Part shown: positions 62,301-64,000 of the stretch, one piece after another
Numbering within the stretch: position 1 is the first letter of the stretch
How the letters are laid out: every line of letters starts with the position of its first letter
Assembly: GCA_020746105.1 (NCBI GenBank)
Contig: CM036622.1
Coordinates: 18,205,487 to 18,269,486 of the forward strand
Source: Trogon surrucura
Lineage: Eukaryota; Chordata; Aves; Trogoniformes; Trogonidae
Direction of reading: 5' to 3'
Length of the DNA stretch: 64,000 bases
Made by a program: the position numbers and the translations under genes
Notes under the pieces: generated by a model
Databases searched by the model: none
What the model was told of the DNA's origin: nothing
Seen by the model: the letters and a program-made list of their open reading frames with translations, nothing else

Positions 62301-64000
62301 ATTCACTCCAAAGTTTTATGTGATCAGTGACATAATAGTTCACAAGTTATTAGAAGTTTAGCAGTATGGAATATTTTAATTCAACAGGTTTTCTGACAAG
62401 GAGGCGTTTGCGAAGATTGTATAGGTGGTGATGTAACGACATGAAACTAGGACCAAAGCCTTTAGGAGAAATACTTTAGACAGGCATACTTCAAAGTAAA
62501 ATTAAAAGAATTGCCAATAAGAAACCATGAGGTGGTTAACTCACCAATGAAATGTTCTAAGTTCTCACCTTACCGAATCAAATGATCTGCAGGCTCATGA
62601 ACTATAATGCTCTGTAAATCTGATACTTTTAAGAAGTTACCAGAAAATGGAAAAAAAAAAAAGGTGCGTATGCAAATTCAAAAATATATACGTAGCCATC
62701 CACTTGACCTTACAGGTGATGTATTTCTGGATGTTTAGGTAGCATCAAGAAGCAGTGGGACCGAGCGGGAGCATGTGATGCTGTTGGGTGAACTATTTTC
62801 CCGGCAAGCTGTTGGGTTGGCCAGCAGGCCTTGTATGTCTCTTGGCTGGTACGTGAGTGCGTTGCAAAATCTCCCTTTAGCTTGGAGGTAGAGATTCTCT
62901 TGTTTGAATAATTTTGAATGCTTTCCACATCTGCTGAAGTGAAATAGGAAAGGGTTGGAGGAGTTGGGCTGAGCAAGTTTTCATAGCTGCACTGCCGTGG
63001 TGAGGACTCCAGGATATACCCGCCTCCACATCTGCAAAGTGTTGCTGTGCCTCAGTAGATGTTTGTGACTGCATCTAAACACTGTTCTGTCTCAAGCAAG
63101 CCCTCTAAAAATTTCTTACTGAGTTTAAAGCCAGGTCCTCTACAGAGGAAAGAAACTACTTTCTAATTAGCTCCCCAGACACTTTCTTAAATGACTTCTT
63201 TGCAATTAAGGAAAATATTTCCTGGGTCATTATCTTTTTATAAATGAACTTGTAGCCTAGCAAATATTTTCTGTAAGGAGACCCAAGATGCTCAAGTATT
63301 CCATGACATATCTAATCTATGATTATTCTTAATTTACTGCTTCCAAAATTTTCAGGCCCGTATCACTGGCAAATAGTTGGTTCAATTTTGTTTCCTTCCA
63401 GAGAAATAGAAAAGTAAAATTTCCATTTATACACAGTGATTAATGTTTTGATTCATTGATCTGTATAAAACTTTGCCAATAGCTTGGCATGTGTTTGAAG
63501 TGCATTTTGGGACTGGGTAATGTTAGTAGGCTCTTAGTGGTCTCAGCAGACTTGGAAATATCTATTTCATATCACAGAAGTGAGCAGAAGAGATTTTTTT
63601 TTTCCTCTCTCTGAACAGCAGCTCATAATCAGCTTTGTTGAAAGCTTACTTGCAATGTATTGGCTTATTCAACTGTCTCGCAGAATCACTTTGCTTAAAC
63701 TTTTACTTTCTCTAATGCCATGGTATATAGCATCCCATATATCAGTAAATCTGTTTGGGCTCCAGTTGCTTGAAGACAGGTGATCTCTTCTGAAAGCGAT
63801 GGTACTCTGCTGAGAGTTGGTTTCTCAAAAGTCTCCAGACCTTCATTGCAGCAGCTGACTAGTGGAAACTCCCAGGTAGAGGCAGAGGAGGACAGTGCCC
63901 GTCTTCATCATTTTGTTACAGCTGACTCTGTTATGCACTCTCAGAGCATAAAGCATATGCAAAACAAATGTTTACTTGATATAGTGACAATTGATAATAA

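Larger units (their letters stand above)
54442..64000 (+). other. RBMS3: RBMS3 intron (5' portion)
   Basis: This is the start of the intron that follows the 59-bp exon; it runs past the window end. Much of 55.1-59.7 kb is antisense mobile-element sequence (four CR1 or CR1-like pieces and one LTR). The last 4 kb is AT-rich with simple repeats, and I saw no exon in it. Confidence 0.85.
59737..64000. other. RBMS3: Intronic sequence at the window end, simple repeats only
   Basis: About 4.3 kb of AT-rich sequence. It contains a C-run at 60657-60671 and a TTTG/TG/T compound repeat at 62242-62300. No exon, RNA gene or mobile element was recognised. Confidence 0.5.

Noticed and set aside
1-64000. 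CRISPR arrays, operons, integrons or phage-type systems
   Set aside because: The window is vertebrate intronic DNA; no regularly spaced repeats or prokaryotic gene organisation is present.

Overview
This window is AT-rich vertebrate nuclear DNA, almost certainly from a bird. The organism call rests on many CR1 LINE fragments with the characteristic repeated 8-bp 3' tail, two avian-type endogenous-retrovirus LTRs, and two spliced exons that fit the RNA-binding gene RBMS3. I cannot name the species. The prokaryote-style ORFs in the window are chance open frames, apart from those inside CR1 elements and the one covering the first RBMS3 exon.

Layout on the + strand: 1-24898 is the 3' part of an upstream intron. 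24899-25068 is a 170-bp coding exon holding the Asn/Ser-rich linker and the first half of RRM1, including RNP2. 25069-54382 is a 29.3-kb intron. 54383-54441 is a 59-bp coding exon that continues RRM1. 54442-64000 is the start of the next intron. Both exons have good splice sites and their phases join cleanly. The remaining RBMS3 exons lie outside the window.

The introns carry at least twelve CR1 or CR1-like pieces and two LTRs. The largest, 35672-37900, keeps a recognisable reverse transcriptase (397-aa open stretch with FADD) but is 5'-truncated and frameshifted. Of the fourteen elements, thirteen are antisense to RBMS3. A CR1 cluster fills much of 55.1-59.7 kb. The 10.5-11.6 kb LTR contains a nested CR1 tail. 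One CR1 (55090-55600) appears to have lost its middle, so its 3' end abuts endonuclease-coding sequence.

The most striking unexplained structure is a near-perfect inverted repeat at 42755-42821: two 30-bp arms with two mismatches around a 7-bp loop. The first RBMS3 exon also begins at a CAGCAG tandem acceptor that could add or drop one glutamine. I found no tRNA or rRNA genes, no CRISPR array and no complete gene. Nothing here shows a clearly new multi-gene system.
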